DNA of 64,000 bases from CAXMQZ01 sp963719055. GTDB lineage: Bacteria; Acidobacteriota; Thermoanaerobaculia; Multivoradales; JAHEKO01. Below, one piece after another: positions 17,906-28,280 of the stretch. Position numbers and translations under genes: made by a program. The stretch lies in contig CAVRAU010000013.1 in NCBI GenBank assembly GCA_963719055.1, positions 1 to 64,000 of the forward strand, given 5' to 3'. The notes under the pieces are model-generated. The model worked only from the letters and a program-made list of their open reading frames with translations. It had not been told where the DNA came from and did no database searches. Numbering within the stretch: position 1 is the first letter of the stretch; each line of letters begins with the position of its first letter.

Positions 17906-20098
17906 ATGATGCGACGAGTCGAGCACTTCGGGGTCGGCGTGATCCTGGCCACGCTTCTTCTGGCACCCGCTCCCGTCAACGGAGACAAGAAGAAGTCCGC
18001 TAATGGGCCGCCACGATTCGAGGAAGCGGTGTCCGTTACCGATGTGCAGGTGCCGGTGACGGTGGTGGGCAAGGATGGGTTGCCGGTCCGAGGCCTGCGG
18101 CTGGAGGACTTTCAACTCACGGACAATGGCCGCCGACAGGAGATCTCCGAGTTCAAGGTCATCGATCTGGAGACTCTCGAGCCCGGGGGATCGCGAACCG
18201 AGATCGAGGGCGCGGTTCCGGCGGCGGCGAGGCGCTATTTTCTGCTGCTCTTTGACCACTCCTTTTCCGACGCGGGTTCGATACGCCGAGCCCAGGAGGC
18301 GTCGCGCAGATTCGTTGTCGAGTCGCTTCATCCCACCGATCTGGCTGCCGTGGCGGTTCTCTCTCCCGAATCGGGGCCGAGTCTGGTGGTGACGTTCACC
18401 CCTGATCGGGCCCAGATTGCTCGCGGGATCGATGCCGTGGCCTCACCAAACTTCCGACAGATGGCCGAGAGCCAGGATCCTCTGCGGTTTCTCATCCGGG
18501 CTTCTGGGTCTGCGAGCGGCACCATGGCCTCGCAAGAGTCGTCACTCAGCGAAGAGTACTTCCGGGATTCCAACGCCGAGGTGCAGGGTTATCTGGATGT
18601 CATACGGCAGCAGGCGGGCAGTGCCGAGAGAAGCTTTGATCGCGGCAAGATCGAGTCCTGGAGCGCCTCCATGGCGCAGCTGGGAAGGGCGTTGAATAGT
18701 CTGCGGGGCAGGAAGTACGTCGTCTACTTCTCCGAGGGATTCGACAGTCAACTGCTCTACGGTCAGACTCAGGTCGGTAGCGTGACTGCAGGGGGACAAG
18801 AGCTGTCCCCGCTCGAGCAGAGCCAGTCTGGCCTCCTGGATACCGAGAGCATCTATGGCAGTGGGGGCTTGCGGAGCGCGGTGGATGCGATGCTGCAGGA
18901 ATTCCGTCGTTCCGATGGCATCATTGAAGCGGTGGATATCTCGGCTTCCCAGTCGTCCAGTGGGGGAACGAACTCTGCGTTGGGCAATCAGGGCTCGCTC
19001 TTCTACCTGGCCAACGAAACGGGAGGCGAGATCATCTCCGGCGGTGGCGGTCTCGATGAGCAGTTGGAGGTCATGCTGCGACGCAGTGCGGTGACCTATC
19101 TGCTGACCTTTCAGCCTCGTCGAATCAAGTCGGATGGCAGCTATCATCGACTGAAGGTCAAGGCGGACCTGCCGAGCGGTGCCCGCCTCACTCACCGGGC
19201 CGGATACTACGCTCCCCGTCCATTCGACGAGCTCCCTCAGGTGGAGAGGGATCTCTTGATGGCCGATGCAATCGCCGGCGCCACTCCCTCGAAGGACGTG
19301 ACGGTCAACGTGTTGGCGGCACCGTTTCCCGCCAACGAGTCTCGAGCCTATGTGCCAGTGGTGCTCGAAGTCGCCGGCGAGACCCTTCTCGTAGGGCATG
19401 AGGACGATCACCTGCCGATAGAGATCTATGCCTACGTCTCGAACGAGCACGGCGAGATGACCGACTTCTTCACGCACGTGCTCACCTTCAATCTCGCCGG
19501 CCGTTGGGATGCGTTTCGCAACACTGGTTTGAAGTACTACGGTCATCTCGATCTGGGTGCCGGCACCGACTATCTGCTGCGCATTGTGGTGCGCAATGGC
19601 AAGACCGGTAGGACGGGCGTCGAGACCTTGGCTTTGGATGTGCCGGACTATTCGAACCATGAACCGGTGCTGCTGCCCCCGTTTCTCGTCGAGCCGCCAG
19701 CGCGGTGGTTCATGGTGCGGGAGCAGGCGCCCGAGGAGCAGCAGAACGAGTGGATGATCTATCCATTCACCATCCACGGTGAGCCCTTCGTGCCGGCAGT
19801 AGAGCCTGTCCTTCGACCAGGCGAGGAGATCCAGCTCTGCTTGATTGCCTACAACCTCGGAGTCGAGGAATTCGAGCTCCAGGGCACGGTTCTCTCAGAG
19901 GACGGATCGGAACTGGCGGGTGGGTCCTTCGATCTCACCGACCACATCATCGCCACCCAGACCGGTGTCGACAAGATGGTCGTCCGATTCGACTCCCAAG
20001 GCTTGAATCCCGGCGCCTATACACTGCGTCTGGATCTCGTGGATCCTTCCTGGGAGGGTCCTGCCCAACAGCAGGTCTCCATCACCATCGCAGATTGA
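17906..20098 (+). CDS. VWFA-domain exported protein (acidobacterial type)
   Basis: This 730-residue exported protein has a signal peptide over residues 1-26. The segment KDGLPVRGLRLEDFQLTDNG is the signature opening of the VWFA-related family that is abundant in Acidobacteriota. A VWA domain follows with a MIDAS-type DHSFS at residues 117-121 and YVVYFSEGFD. A beta-rich C-terminal half follows. Such proteins are thought to bind metal ions and partner proteins outside the cell; the exact role is unknown. It is divergent from purL with a 95-bp shared promoter region. The gene is intact. Confidence 0.82.
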   Translation: MMRRVEHFGVGVILATLLLAPAPVNGDKKKSANGPPRFEEAVSVTDVQVPVTVVGKDGLPVRGLRLEDFQLTDNGRRQEISEFKVIDLETLEPGGSRTEIEGAVPAAARRYFLLLFDHSFSDAGSIRRAQEASRRFVVESLHPTDLAAVAVLSPESGPSLVVTFTPDRAQIARGIDAVASPNFRQMAESQDPLRFLIRASGSASGTMASQESSLSEEYFRDSNAEVQGYLDVIRQQAGSAERSFDRGKIESWSASMAQLGRALNSLRGRKYVVYFSEGFDSQLLYGQTQVGSVTAGGQELSPLEQSQSGLLDTESIYGSGGLRSAVDAMLQEFRRSDGIIEAVDISASQSSSGGTNSALGNQGSLFYLANETGGEIISGGGGLDEQLEVMLRRSAVTYLLTFQPRRIKSDGSYHRLKVKADLPSGARLTHRAGYYAPRPFDELPQVERDLLMADAIAGATPSKDVTVNVLAAPFPANESRAYVPVVLEVAGETLLVGHEDDHLPIEIYAYVSNEHGEMTDFFTHVLTFNLAGRWDAFRNTGLKYYGHLDLGAGTDYLLRIVVRNGKTGRTGVETLALDVPDYSNHEPVLLPPFLVEPPARWFMVREQAPEEQQNEWMIYPFTIHGEPFVPAVEPVLRPGEEIQLCLIAYNLGVEEFELQGTVLSEDGSELAGGSFDLTDHIIATQTGVDKMVVRFDSQGLNPGAYTLRLDLVDPSWEGPAQQQVSITIAD

Positions 20099-20136
20099 TG
20101 GACCTTGCCAGTGATCCTGTCCACAGGTGATTCGTC

Positions 20137-21351
20137 TTGAGGCACGAGCTCAGGCCTTCCTTCCTTCGGAGTGCCTGTCTGACGATTCTGGTCCTCGGTT
20201 TGTGGGGCTGTGGCAAGGCACCGGCTCCAGAGGAACCCGACGCAGGGGAGGCCACCGACGCAGACCTCACAACCCTGATCGCCTTACCGTACCTCTCGTG
20301 GAGTGACGAAGAAACGGATCCGGAGCAACTCGGGGTCACGGTCTGGGATGAAGAGCGGGCCTGGAACGGTTTCAACCTCTATACCAACGACGTCAACGAG
20401 GCCTACCTGATGGACATGGCGGGTCGGCGGCTACACACCTGGACATTGCCGGAGAAGTACACCCACTGCGAACACTTCGAGTTGCTGGCGGGCGGGAGCA
20501 TCGTCATGGTCTGTGTCGGCCAGGGTCTGGTAAAGCTGGATCGGCAGTCGGCCATTGTGTGGGAGTTGCGCAAGCCGGTTCATCACGACGTGGCCATTCG
20601 GGACGATGGAACGTTTCTGGTGCCTATTGTCGGTCGCTGGCGCAAATACCGGGGTAGAAGGGTCGGATTCGATGGTCTGGCCCACGTTTCGGCCGCCGGT
20701 GAGATGTTGAGTCGGTGGCGAACGTGGAATCATCTGGAGGCTCTGCAGAAGCTGCACGAGCCCTCGAGCCTGGATGAACCCTACGGCGGAGAGTCGCCCA
20801 AAGAAGCTTTCGACTATTACCACTTGAATACTGTTGAGCTGTTGCCGGAGACCCAGCTGGGGCAGCAGGATGATCGATTCCGAGCGGGCAACCTCTTGGT
20901 TTGTCTGCGCAATGCCCACCTGATCGTCATCCTGGATCAGGAATCACTCGCGCCGATCTGGTCGTGGGGCCCCGGTGAGCTGAGCTTTCCCCACATGCCG
21001 ACGATGCTGACGAACGGCAATGTGCTGATCTACGACAACGGTGTCAGCCGCAAGAGCTCCCGCGTTCTCGAGCTCGATCCCGTCAGCCGCGAGATTGTCT
21101 GGACTTATGAGGGTGCTCCGCCGACGGGTTTCTTCAGCATGCGTCGGGGTTCGAATCAGCGACTACCCAACGGCAACACGCTCATCTGTGAGTCGGAGAA
21201 AGGACGGGTCTTCGAGGTGGATTCTCGTGGTGAGCTGGTCTGGGAGTTCTGGAACCCCGAGATGCGAGACGATCGGCGAAAGCGAATCTACAGATTCATG
21301 CGCAGGTCCGAGGAGGAAGTCCGGGATCTGTTTCGGGCACGGAGTCCATAG
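20137..21351 (+). CDS. Arylsulfotransferase-like beta-propeller lipoprotein
   Basis: This 404-residue lipoprotein starts at TTG 20137 with its lipobox Cys at residue 25 (LWGC). The mature part shows repeated propeller blades with the arylsulfotransferase (ASST) family pattern: HHDVAIRDDGTFLV, FPHMPTMLTNGNVLIYDNG and NQRLPNGNTLICESEKG, then GELVWEFWNP. Catalytic members move sulfate between phenols through a His; equivalence here was not checked. It follows the VWFA gene by 38 bp and may share its transcript. Confidence 0.78.
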   Translation: MRHELRPSFLRSACLTILVLGLWGCGKAPAPEEPDAGEATDADLTTLIALPYLSWSDEETDPEQLGVTVWDEERAWNGFNLYTNDVNEAYLMDMAGRRLHTWTLPEKYTHCEHFELLAGGSIVMVCVGQGLVKLDRQSAIVWELRKPVHHDVAIRDDGTFLVPIVGRWRKYRGRRVGFDGLAHVSAAGEMLSRWRTWNHLEALQKLHEPSSLDEPYGGESPKEAFDYYHLNTVELLPETQLGQQDDRFRAGNLLVCLRNAHLIVILDQESLAPIWSWGPGELSFPHMPTMLTNGNVLIYDNGVSRKSSRVLELDPVSREIVWTYEGAPPTGFFSMRRGSNQRLPNGNTLICESEKGRVFEVDSRGELVWEFWNPEMRDDRRKRIYRFMRRSEEEVRDLFRARSP

Positions 21352-21375
21352 CGTCGGCGAGATAGGATAGAAGCC

Positions 21376-21543
21376 ATGGGATCGTTTGCCAGAGGGTGGA
21401 GGCTGGGCAGGAGGCGGGAACGCCGGTTGCTGGGCGACCGCCGGTGGTGCCAGGAACGCCGGATCGACGATGTGGGGGTAGCCACCGAGCGTCGTAGCGG
21501 AGACGAACGGCGCGCCGGAGCGGATCGCCGAGAAAGAGACTGA
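21376..21543 (+). CDS. Possible small Arg-rich protein (55 aa)
   Basis: The frame runs from ATG 21376 to TGA 21541-21543, in the 248-bp gap before the PilZ gene. The product is highly basic and ends in an Arg/Asp repeat (RRSGDERRAGADRRERD). This resembles the RR-x-G-x-RR tracts often found as linkers or tails of PilZ and GGDEF proteins in GC-rich bacteria. It may therefore be part of the PilZ transcription unit or a detached tail. Without it the gap holds nothing I recognise. Confidence 0.35.
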   Translation: MGSFARGWRLGRRRERRLLGDRRWCQERRIDDVGVATERRSGDERRAGADRRERD

Positions 21544-21599
21544 GGGCGGGTCCGGCAAGGAACGGACTGCGGCAGTGAGGGTCGAGAACGGGTCAAAGA

Positions 21600-22328
21600 A
21601 TGGACAAACGCAAGGTTCCGAGATACAAGCGTCGGATTCAGCTCCGATTCTGGAGCGCCGATGACAAGAGTCCTCGAAAGGGGTTCACCCAGAACATATC
21701 CGTGATGGGTATGTTCGTTTCCACCAACGCACCCTTCAAACCCGGGGTCCGGGTGTTTCTGGAAATTCCCTCTGGCCAGGACAAGCTGGTGTTCCAGGCC
21801 GAGGTGCGTTACTCGGCCCGTGTCGATCCGCTGTTGCACAGGGTCAAACCTTCGGGGATGGGTGTTCGACTCCTCCGAGTGGATGAGGTCATGTCCGAGT
21901 TACTGAAGCTCAAGGCCACGGGTGTCGAGGTCACGGAAGAGCCCGATTCGCCCGCCGCCGAGGTAGCCGATGAGCCTTCAGGACTGGAGGGGACGGTTTT
22001 CCCGATGACCTATGACAAGCCCCATGATTTGGTCAGCTCCTACGAGCGGGACATCAAGTACGGGGGGCTGTTCATCGCTTCGGCCGAGCCCGGAGAGCAG
22101 GACGAGAAGGTCGTCATCGAGTTTCGATTCGGCTGGGATCAGGCCCAGGTCGTCCGGATCCAGGCGCAAGTGGTCAAGAGGTTCGCGTCAGCGGAGGGGT
22201 CTGTGGCTGGAGAGTCGGTTTCCGGCATGGGAGTTGCCTTTTCCGATCCCGCCGATGTCATCACACAGTTCAGCTATGTGTTTTCAGCCCTGGAACAATT
22301 CGGTGAGCAGGGTGGGGAAGATAGCTAG
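21600..22328 (+). CDS. PilZ-domain protein
   Basis: This 242-residue cytoplasmic protein carries an N-terminal PilZ domain. The basic motif RKVPRYKRR opens it, followed by NISVMGMFVSTNAPFKPG, matching the RxxxR and D/NxSxxG signature that binds c-di-GMP. The C-terminal half repeats the pattern weakly (SSYERDIKYGGLFIA), so a second, degenerate PilZ domain is likely. Such proteins act as c-di-GMP effectors in motility or surface functions. The last 4 bases overlap the convergent glnS end. Confidence 0.85.
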   Translation: MDKRKVPRYKRRIQLRFWSADDKSPRKGFTQNISVMGMFVSTNAPFKPGVRVFLEIPSGQDKLVFQAEVRYSARVDPLLHRVKPSGMGVRLLRVDEVMSELLKLKATGVEVTEEPDSPAAEVADEPSGLEGTVFPMTYDKPHDLVSSYERDIKYGGLFIASAEPGEQDEKVVIEFRFGWDQAQVVRIQAQVVKRFASAEGSVAGESVSGMGVAFSDPADVITQFSYVFSALEQFGEQGGEDS

Positions 22329-24029
22329 CTGCCCGCTTGTGCCTTCTGGATCTTTGCCCAGGTGTCCCGCAGAGTCACGGTTCGATTGAAGACCAGATGG
22401 TCGGGGGTCGAATCTTCGGAATCGGCGCAGAAATAGCCCAGCCGCTCGAACTGAACGGGTTGGCCAGGGGACGCGTGGCCCAAGCTGGGCTCGAGCTTGC
22501 AGCCGGTGAGAACCTCGAGAGAATCGGGGTTCAAGTTGGATTTGAATCCAGCCTCTTGCTCGGCGTCTTCTGGATCGGGCTTGGTGAAGAGATGGTTGTA
22601 GAGCCGCACTTCGGCGTCCAGGGCGTCGGCAGCCGATACCCAGTGAATGGTTCCCCGTACCTTGCGGCCATCGGGCGCCTGGCCACCGCGGGTCTCCGGA
22701 TCGTACGTGCAATGGATTTCGGTGATCTCGCCATTGTCATTTTTGACGACATCGATGCACTTGATGAAGAAGCCCCATCGCAGGCGGACTTCCCTCCCTG
22801 GAGCGAGGCGGAAATACTTCTTGGGTGGATCCTCGTGGAAATCACTGCTCTCGATATAGAGTTCGCGAGAGAAGGGGACCTTGCGAGTGCCGGCCTCAGG
22901 ATCCTCCGGATTATTGACCGCGTCCAGCTCCTCGCGTTTCCCCTTCCGGGAAGTTGACGAGCACGACTTTCAACGGTCGTAGAACCGCCATGGTCCTGGA
23001 GGCGTGCCGGTTGAGCTCTTCGCGTACCAGGTGCTCCAGGAGCGCGATATCGATGAGGCTGTTGGCCTTGGCGACGCCGATCGCATCGCAGAACCTGCGG
23101 ATCGCCACCGGCGGGAAGCCCCGTCGACGCATGCCAGAGAGAGTGGGCATTCGGGGGTCGTCCCACCCGGATACGAGACCTTCGTTGACCAACTGCAGGA
23201 GCTTACGTTTGCTGACGATGGTGTAGCTGAGATTCAACCGGGCAAACTCGATCTGTCGGGAAGGAAAGATCCCCAGCTCGTCGATGAACCAGTCGTACAG
23301 GGGACGGTGATCCTCGAACTCCAGCGAGCAGAGCGAATGGGTGATGGTCTCGATGGAATCGGATTGACCATGAGCGAAGTCGTACATGGGGTAGATGCAC
23401 CAGTCATCACCGGTGCGGTGATGGTGGGCGTGCAGGATGCGGTACATCACCGGGTCGCGCATGTTGAGGTTGCCGGCGGCCATGTCGATCTTGGCTCGCA
23501 GAACACGGGATCCGTCTGGGAATTCCCCAGCTCGCATGCGCCGGAGGAGATCCAGGCTCTCCTCCACAGGCCGCTCCCTGTAGGGGCTCTCGCGGCCGGG
23601 CTCGGTCAAGGTGCCGCGGTATTGGCGGATCTCCTCGGCGGTGAGATCGTCGACGTACGCCTTGCCACCTTCGATCAGCTGGATGGCCCATTCATACAGC
23701 TGCTCGAAGTAGTCGGAAGCGAAGTATTCCCGGTCCTCCCAGTCGAAGCCGAGCCAGCGGATATCTCGTTTGATGGACTCGACGTACTCCTCTTCCTCCT
23801 TGATCGGGTTGGTGTCGTCGAAACGCAGATTGCAGGTGCCACCGTGTTCGGCGGCGATGCCGAAATTGAGACAGATAGCCTTGGCGTGCCCGATGTGGAG
23901 GTAGCCGTTGGGCTCCGGCGGAAAGCGCGTCTTGATGGTCTCGTGCTTGCCGGCTCGGAGATCTTCATCGATGAAGTTCTTGATGAAATTGCTGGGCGCC
24001 TTGGTCGCGGAGTCATTCACGTCGTTCAT
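22325..24029 (-). CDS. glnS: Glutaminyl-tRNA synthetase (one frameshift)
   Basis: The enzyme charges tRNA-Gln with glutamine. The N-terminal class I catalytic core is clear: TRFPPEPNGYLHIGHAK holds the HIGH motif and IVSKRKLLQLV the KMSKS equivalent. Residue pattern FDDTNPIKEEEEYVESI distinguishes GlnRS from GluRS. Near nt 22935 the frame shifts by one base, and the anticodon-binding beta-barrels follow (LRWGFFIKCIDVVKN, then HLVFNRTVTLRDTWAKIQ), ending at 22325. Total length is about 567 residues, normal for GlnRS. It is followed by gltX-tkt on the same strand, and a tRNA-Gln gene lies about 5 kb away. Confidence 0.92.
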
Positions 24030-24068
24030 GTTCTTCCCCTGCGCTGCAGTGTGTGGTTGCCGGTCTTG

Positions 24069-25640
24069 TCAGTGTTGGGTGGCCAGGTCGAGAGCGCGGT
24101 CGATGCGGGCCAGGGAGCGCGTGCGGCCGAGGATCTCCAGGATCTCGAACATGCCGAATCCGACGGCCTTGCCAGTCACCGCCACCCGCAGCGCGTGGAT
24201 CACCTGGCCGATTTTGATACCCCGCGCCTCGACGAAGTCGCGCAGCAATCGCTCGAGCGAATCGGCATGGAAACTCTCGGTAGCGGCCAGATCCTGTCGA
24301 AAGCTGCTGAGAAGCTCTGTGGCCTCGGGTGGCTTGATGAGCCTTTTCTCCAAGGCCTTCTCGTCGTAGATGAGCTCATCGGCAGCGACGAAGAAATCGT
24401 TGTAGTCGAGAATGTCGCCGGCCACCTTGAGGCGATCCCCGGCGGCTTGGATGATGGCGGTGACGTAGGTGCCGATATCGTCGACCAGGGGTGTGGGCAC
24501 CAGGCCCGCCTTCTCCAGATAGGGCAGCATCATCTGCCGCTTGATGTCGACGGACACCGTTTGCATGTAGGCCTCTTCGAAGGCCAGAAGCTTCAGGGGG
24601 TCGAAGCTGGCCGGGGAGCGGTTGACCCGCTCGAGGGAGAAGAGGTCGATCATTTCCTGACGGGTGAATGTCTCGGTCTTGTCGTCCAGCGCCCAGCCGA
24701 GCAGCAGCAGGTAGTTGACGATCGCGTCCGGGCAGGTATCCGACTTTCTCATAGAAATCGACGATCACCGGGTTGAACGACTCGGGCTGCACCTCCAGGC
24801 CGATGGCGCGAGCGATCTCCAAACCGTGTTCGTAGAACCTGGCAAATTCGGAGTTCTTCAGGTACTTGTCGAGCTTGCGTTTGCTGAGCTTGTTTCTGCT
24901 CCCCGTCTCGGCCACGAAGGGCAAATGGGCATATCGAGGAGACTCCCAGCCCAAGCTTTCGGTGATGAAGATATGTCGGGGGGTGTTGGAGAGGTGTTCC
25001 TCGGCACGGATGACGTGAGAGATCTCCATGAAGTGATCGTCTACGGCGCTGGCCAGGTGATAGAGACAGCTGCCGTCCGCTCGTTGGATGACGTGATCCT
25101 GCTCTCGAGCCCACTCGAATTCGACCTCACCCCGGATCAGATCGACGAACCGGCAGGCTCCCTCCCGGGGCATCTTGAGGCGGACAACCGAGGTGCGACC
25201 CTCCGCTTCGAAGCGCTGGGCTTCTTCTGCGGTCGCGGCCATCCAACGGCGGCTGTAGATGAAACGCTGTTTCTCTGCCTGCGCCTGCTGTCGTTCCGCT
25301 TCGAGATCCTCCGCCGTCGCGTAGTCTCGATAGGCATGACCCGACCGCAAGCAGATTCGCGACGGCCTGGCTGTAGATCTCCTGGCGCTGCGACTGGAAG
25401 TAGGGTCCGTAGTCCCCGCCGACTTCGGGGCCTTCGTCCCAGTCGATCCCGAGCCAGCGGAAGCCTTCGAGAATGGGTTGCAGGGCCTCCTCGACGATTG
25501 CGTTGCTGATCGGTGTCGTCGATGCGCAGGATGAATTTGCCCTGGTGATGACGCGAGAACAGCCAGTTGAACAGCGCTGTGCGGACGCCTCCGATGTGCA
25601 GGAAACCGGTGGGGCTGGGGGCGAAACGGGTTCTGACCAT
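24069..25640 (-). CDS. gltX: Glutamyl-tRNA synthetase (frameshifted)
   Basis: It is rebuilt from three frames. The N-terminus TRFAPSPTGFLHIGGVRTALF has the HIGH-like motif, and RNKLSKRKLDKY holds the KMSKS-type motif in the middle segment. The C-terminal anticodon-binding helical domain ends at 24069. Shifts lie near nt 25510, 25340 and 24750. Total length of about 520 residues is close to the family norm. It begins 8 bp after the tkt stop, forming the order tkt-gltX-glnS on the minus strand. Since glnS is present, tRNA-Gln is probably charged directly, so this should be a discriminating GluRS; that is inference. Confidence 0.9.
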
Positions 25641-25648
25641 GGTTGCGA

Positions 25649-27673
25649 TCAGGCCTCGATCAGTCGCCGAGCCCGTCGCACGACGTTGTCGACGGTAAAG
25701 CCGTATTTGTTGGCGAGGTCCTTGTAGGGCGCCGAGCCACCGAAGCCATCGATACCCAGAATGTCACCCGCGCCGCCGGTGTAGCGCTCCCAGCCGAGTG
25801 AGACTCCGGCTTCCACAGCCAGGCGCCGCGAGATCGAGCGGGGCAGGACCGACTGACGGTACTCTTCGGATCTGGGCCTCGAAGAGCTCCCAGGACGGCA
25901 GGCTGACGACGCGGACGGCGATCTGGGCGTCGGCGAGCTGCTGTTGCGCCGCCACGCAAAGCGCGACCTCGGAACCCGAGGCGATGAGGATCGCCTGCGG
26001 ATCACCGTCGGCGGATCGCTCAGGACGTAACCGCCGCGCGCGACGCCCGCGCTCGCCTTCTCCGCCGTGCCGGCGAGAATCGGCAGGCTCTGGCGACTCA
26101 AGGCGAGGGCTGTCGGGCCCCCCAGCCGCTCGATGGCGACTCTCCAGGCAGCCACGGTTTCGTTGGCATCGGCCGGTCGGATCGTCGTCAGACCCGGGAT
26201 GGAACGCAGGGAAAGCAGCTGACTGATGGGCTGGTGGGTCGGGCCGTCCTCGCCGAGAAAGATGGAGTCGTGGGTGAAGACGTACTTGACCGGCAGGCCC
26301 ATCAGGGCCGCCAATCGGATTGCCGGGCGCATGTAGTCCGAGAAGATCAAGAACGTGCCGCCGTAGGGCAACAGGAGCCCAGACAGCGCCATGCCGTTCA
26401 GGATCGAGCCCATGGCGTGCTCGCGCACGCCGAAGAAGAAGTTGCGACCACCCGGGACGCGGCTCGATTGATCGGGATAGCCCTTGATGTAGGTGTTGTT
26501 GGAGGGCGCCAGATCGGCCGAGCCGCCCACCAGCTGGGGCAGGCTGGGGCCGATGGCGTTGAGCACGGCTCCGGAAGCCTTACGCGTCGCCATGGAACCA
26601 TCCTCGGGGGTGTAGGTCGGCAGAGCTGTCGTCCCACTCGGCGGGCAGCTCACCGGCGAGTCGCTGCTGCAGCTCATCGGCCAGATCTGGGTGTGCCTCC
26701 TGGTACCTCTCGAACATCGCCTGCCATTCCCGTCTTCGCAGCGGCGCCTCGTTGGGCTCCGGCCGAAAGGCCTCCCGAGTCTCGTCTGGGATGTGAAAGG
26801 TCGGCTCCGTGGGCCATCCCAGGGCCTCCTTGGTCAGCTGAATCTCGTCCTTCCCGAGAGGCGAACCGTGGGAGGCCGCGGTGTCCTGCTTGTTGGGACT
26901 GCCGTAGCCGATGTGGGTGCGGACGGCGATCAAGGAGGGCTCGAGATACTTCCGCTCGCGCCGTCTCGTAATGCCGGGTCGAGCTCTTCCGGATCGTTGC
27001 CGTCTTCGACGCGCTAGGACGTGCCACCCGTAGGCGGTGTATCGCTGTGGGACGTCCTCGGAGAAGGAAAGCGAGGTCGGACCGTCGATGGAGATGCCGT
27101 TGTCGTCGTAGGCGACGATCAGATTTCCCAGTCCCAGGTGACCCGCCAAGCGACGAGGCCTCAGAGGCCACGCCTTCCATGATGTCGCCATCGCTGGCGA
27201 AGACCCAGATATGGTGGTCGAAGAGGGGGAAGCCGTCGCGGTTGAACTGGTCGGCGAGCAAGCGTTCGGCAATGGCCATACCCACGGCGTTACCGATGCC
27301 CTGACCAAGCGGACCGGTGGTGGTCTCGACGCCGAACTCCAGGTCGTACTCTGGGTGGCCCGGGTGTCTTGGAGTCCAATTGTCGAAAGCTCTGCAGATC
27401 TTCCATCGACAGGTCGTAGCCGCTGAGGTGCAGCAGGGAGTAGAGCAGGGCCGAGGCGTGGCCGCAGGAGAGGACGAAACGATCTCGATTGGGCCATCGC
27501 GGGTCCTGTGGATCGTGGCGAAGAAAGCGCGTCCACAGTGTGTAGGCCATGGCGGCCTGCCCCATGGGGGCTCCCGGATGTCCGGAGTTGGCCTTTTCGA
27601 CCATGTCCACGGCCAGAAAGCGGATGGTGTTGATGGCCAGTTGGTCAAGGTCTTTCGCAGCCTCAGGGCTCAT
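25649..27673 (-). CDS. tkt: Transketolase (heavily frameshifted)
   Basis: This thiamine-diphosphate enzyme transfers two-carbon units in the pentose phosphate pathway. The start at nt 27673 (MSPEAAKDLDQLAINTIRFL) gives about 675 residues. Landmarks are MVEKANSGHPGAPMG, the ThDP loop FASDGDIMEGVASEA, VREHAMGSILNGMALSG, THDSIFLGEDGPTHQP and a C-terminus with IDGFGGSAPYKDLANKYGFT. At least five single-base shifts occur (near nt 27370, 27150, 26980, 26600 and 25900-26010). Every domain is present in order, so the breaks look like sequence errors. Confidence 0.9.
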
Positions 27674-27791
27674 GATTTCGCCTCGCTCGAGGTAGTTTCG
27701 AGATTGTGAAGGATCGGCCCCAGCCAGGGGCGGCAAAAGCATAGCCGGATTGAAGGCGTCTGCCAAATTGTGAGTTGTCTGAATCCGGTCT

Positions 27792-27821
27792 TTGACTCGG
27801 GGAGGTGGAAGTCCCTACAAT
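27792..27821 (+). promoter_or_regulatory. Sigma-70-type promoter of tRNA-Ser
   Basis: TTGACT at 27792-27797 and TACAAT at 27816-27821 are separated by 18 bases, a near-consensus housekeeping promoter. The tRNA-Ser gene begins 21 bases after the -10 box. The tRNA-Gln gene has the same arrangement, which supports both calls. Confidence 0.65.
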
Positions 27822-27842
27822 CGGTGGTCCTGCAACGACCGC

Positions 27843-27934
<92 letters not shown>

Positions 27935-27977
27935 ATACTTCCCTACCGCCCAGCGATGAAGCGATGGAACCCTGAAG

Positions 27978-27999
27978 CGGCCGGTCTCTGCACCGGCCG
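27978..27999. terminator. GC-rich inverted repeat after tRNA-Ser
   Basis: An 8-bp perfect inverted repeat (CGGCCGGT at 27978-27985, ACCGGCCG at 27992-27999) surrounds a 6-base loop, 44 bp after the tRNA-Ser CCA. No T-run follows. It could end the tRNA transcript, or be a regulator site for the short frame downstream. Confidence 0.4.
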
Positions 28000-28028
28000 G
28001 GGTTATGATCGCCGCTCATGGAGGGCTC

Positions 28029-28280
28029 GTGAACAGAGCGTCGCTGGCGAGATGGCTTGCAGTCTTGCCGCAGCTTCTGGCGCTCAAGGGCTGGCCTGTC
28101 GCCAACGACTTCGTCAAGGATGTGCCGACGCCTGTCTTCAAAGAGTCGTTTCTGGAACGACATCGGATCGAGACTATCGACAGCTATGGCACGATGACCG
28201 TCAGCCTGCCGGAAGAAGGACCGATCGTGGCGGACGACGAGATGATCGAACGCTTGCGAGCGCTGGGATACCTCGACTAG
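28029..28280 (+). pseudogene. C-terminal remnant of an alkaline-phosphatase-family protein
   Basis: The frame from GTG 28029 (an ATG lies at 28005) gives 83 residues. The sequence (LLALKGWPVANDF, FKESFLERHRIETIDSYG and the ending MIERLRALGYLD) matches, by recall, the C-terminal tails of type I phosphodiesterase/alkaline phosphatase family proteins in these bacteria. The catalytic domain is absent. The tail LRALGYLD is nearly the same as that of the sulfatase-like protein ending at 10291. Its place just after a tRNA gene suggests a remnant left by recombination. It could also be an expressed small protein. Confidence 0.5.

Noticed and set aside
23004..24776. 590-residue open frame on the plus strand
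   Set aside because: It is antisense to glnS and gltX, whose motifs are certain; its composition is that of a shadow frame.
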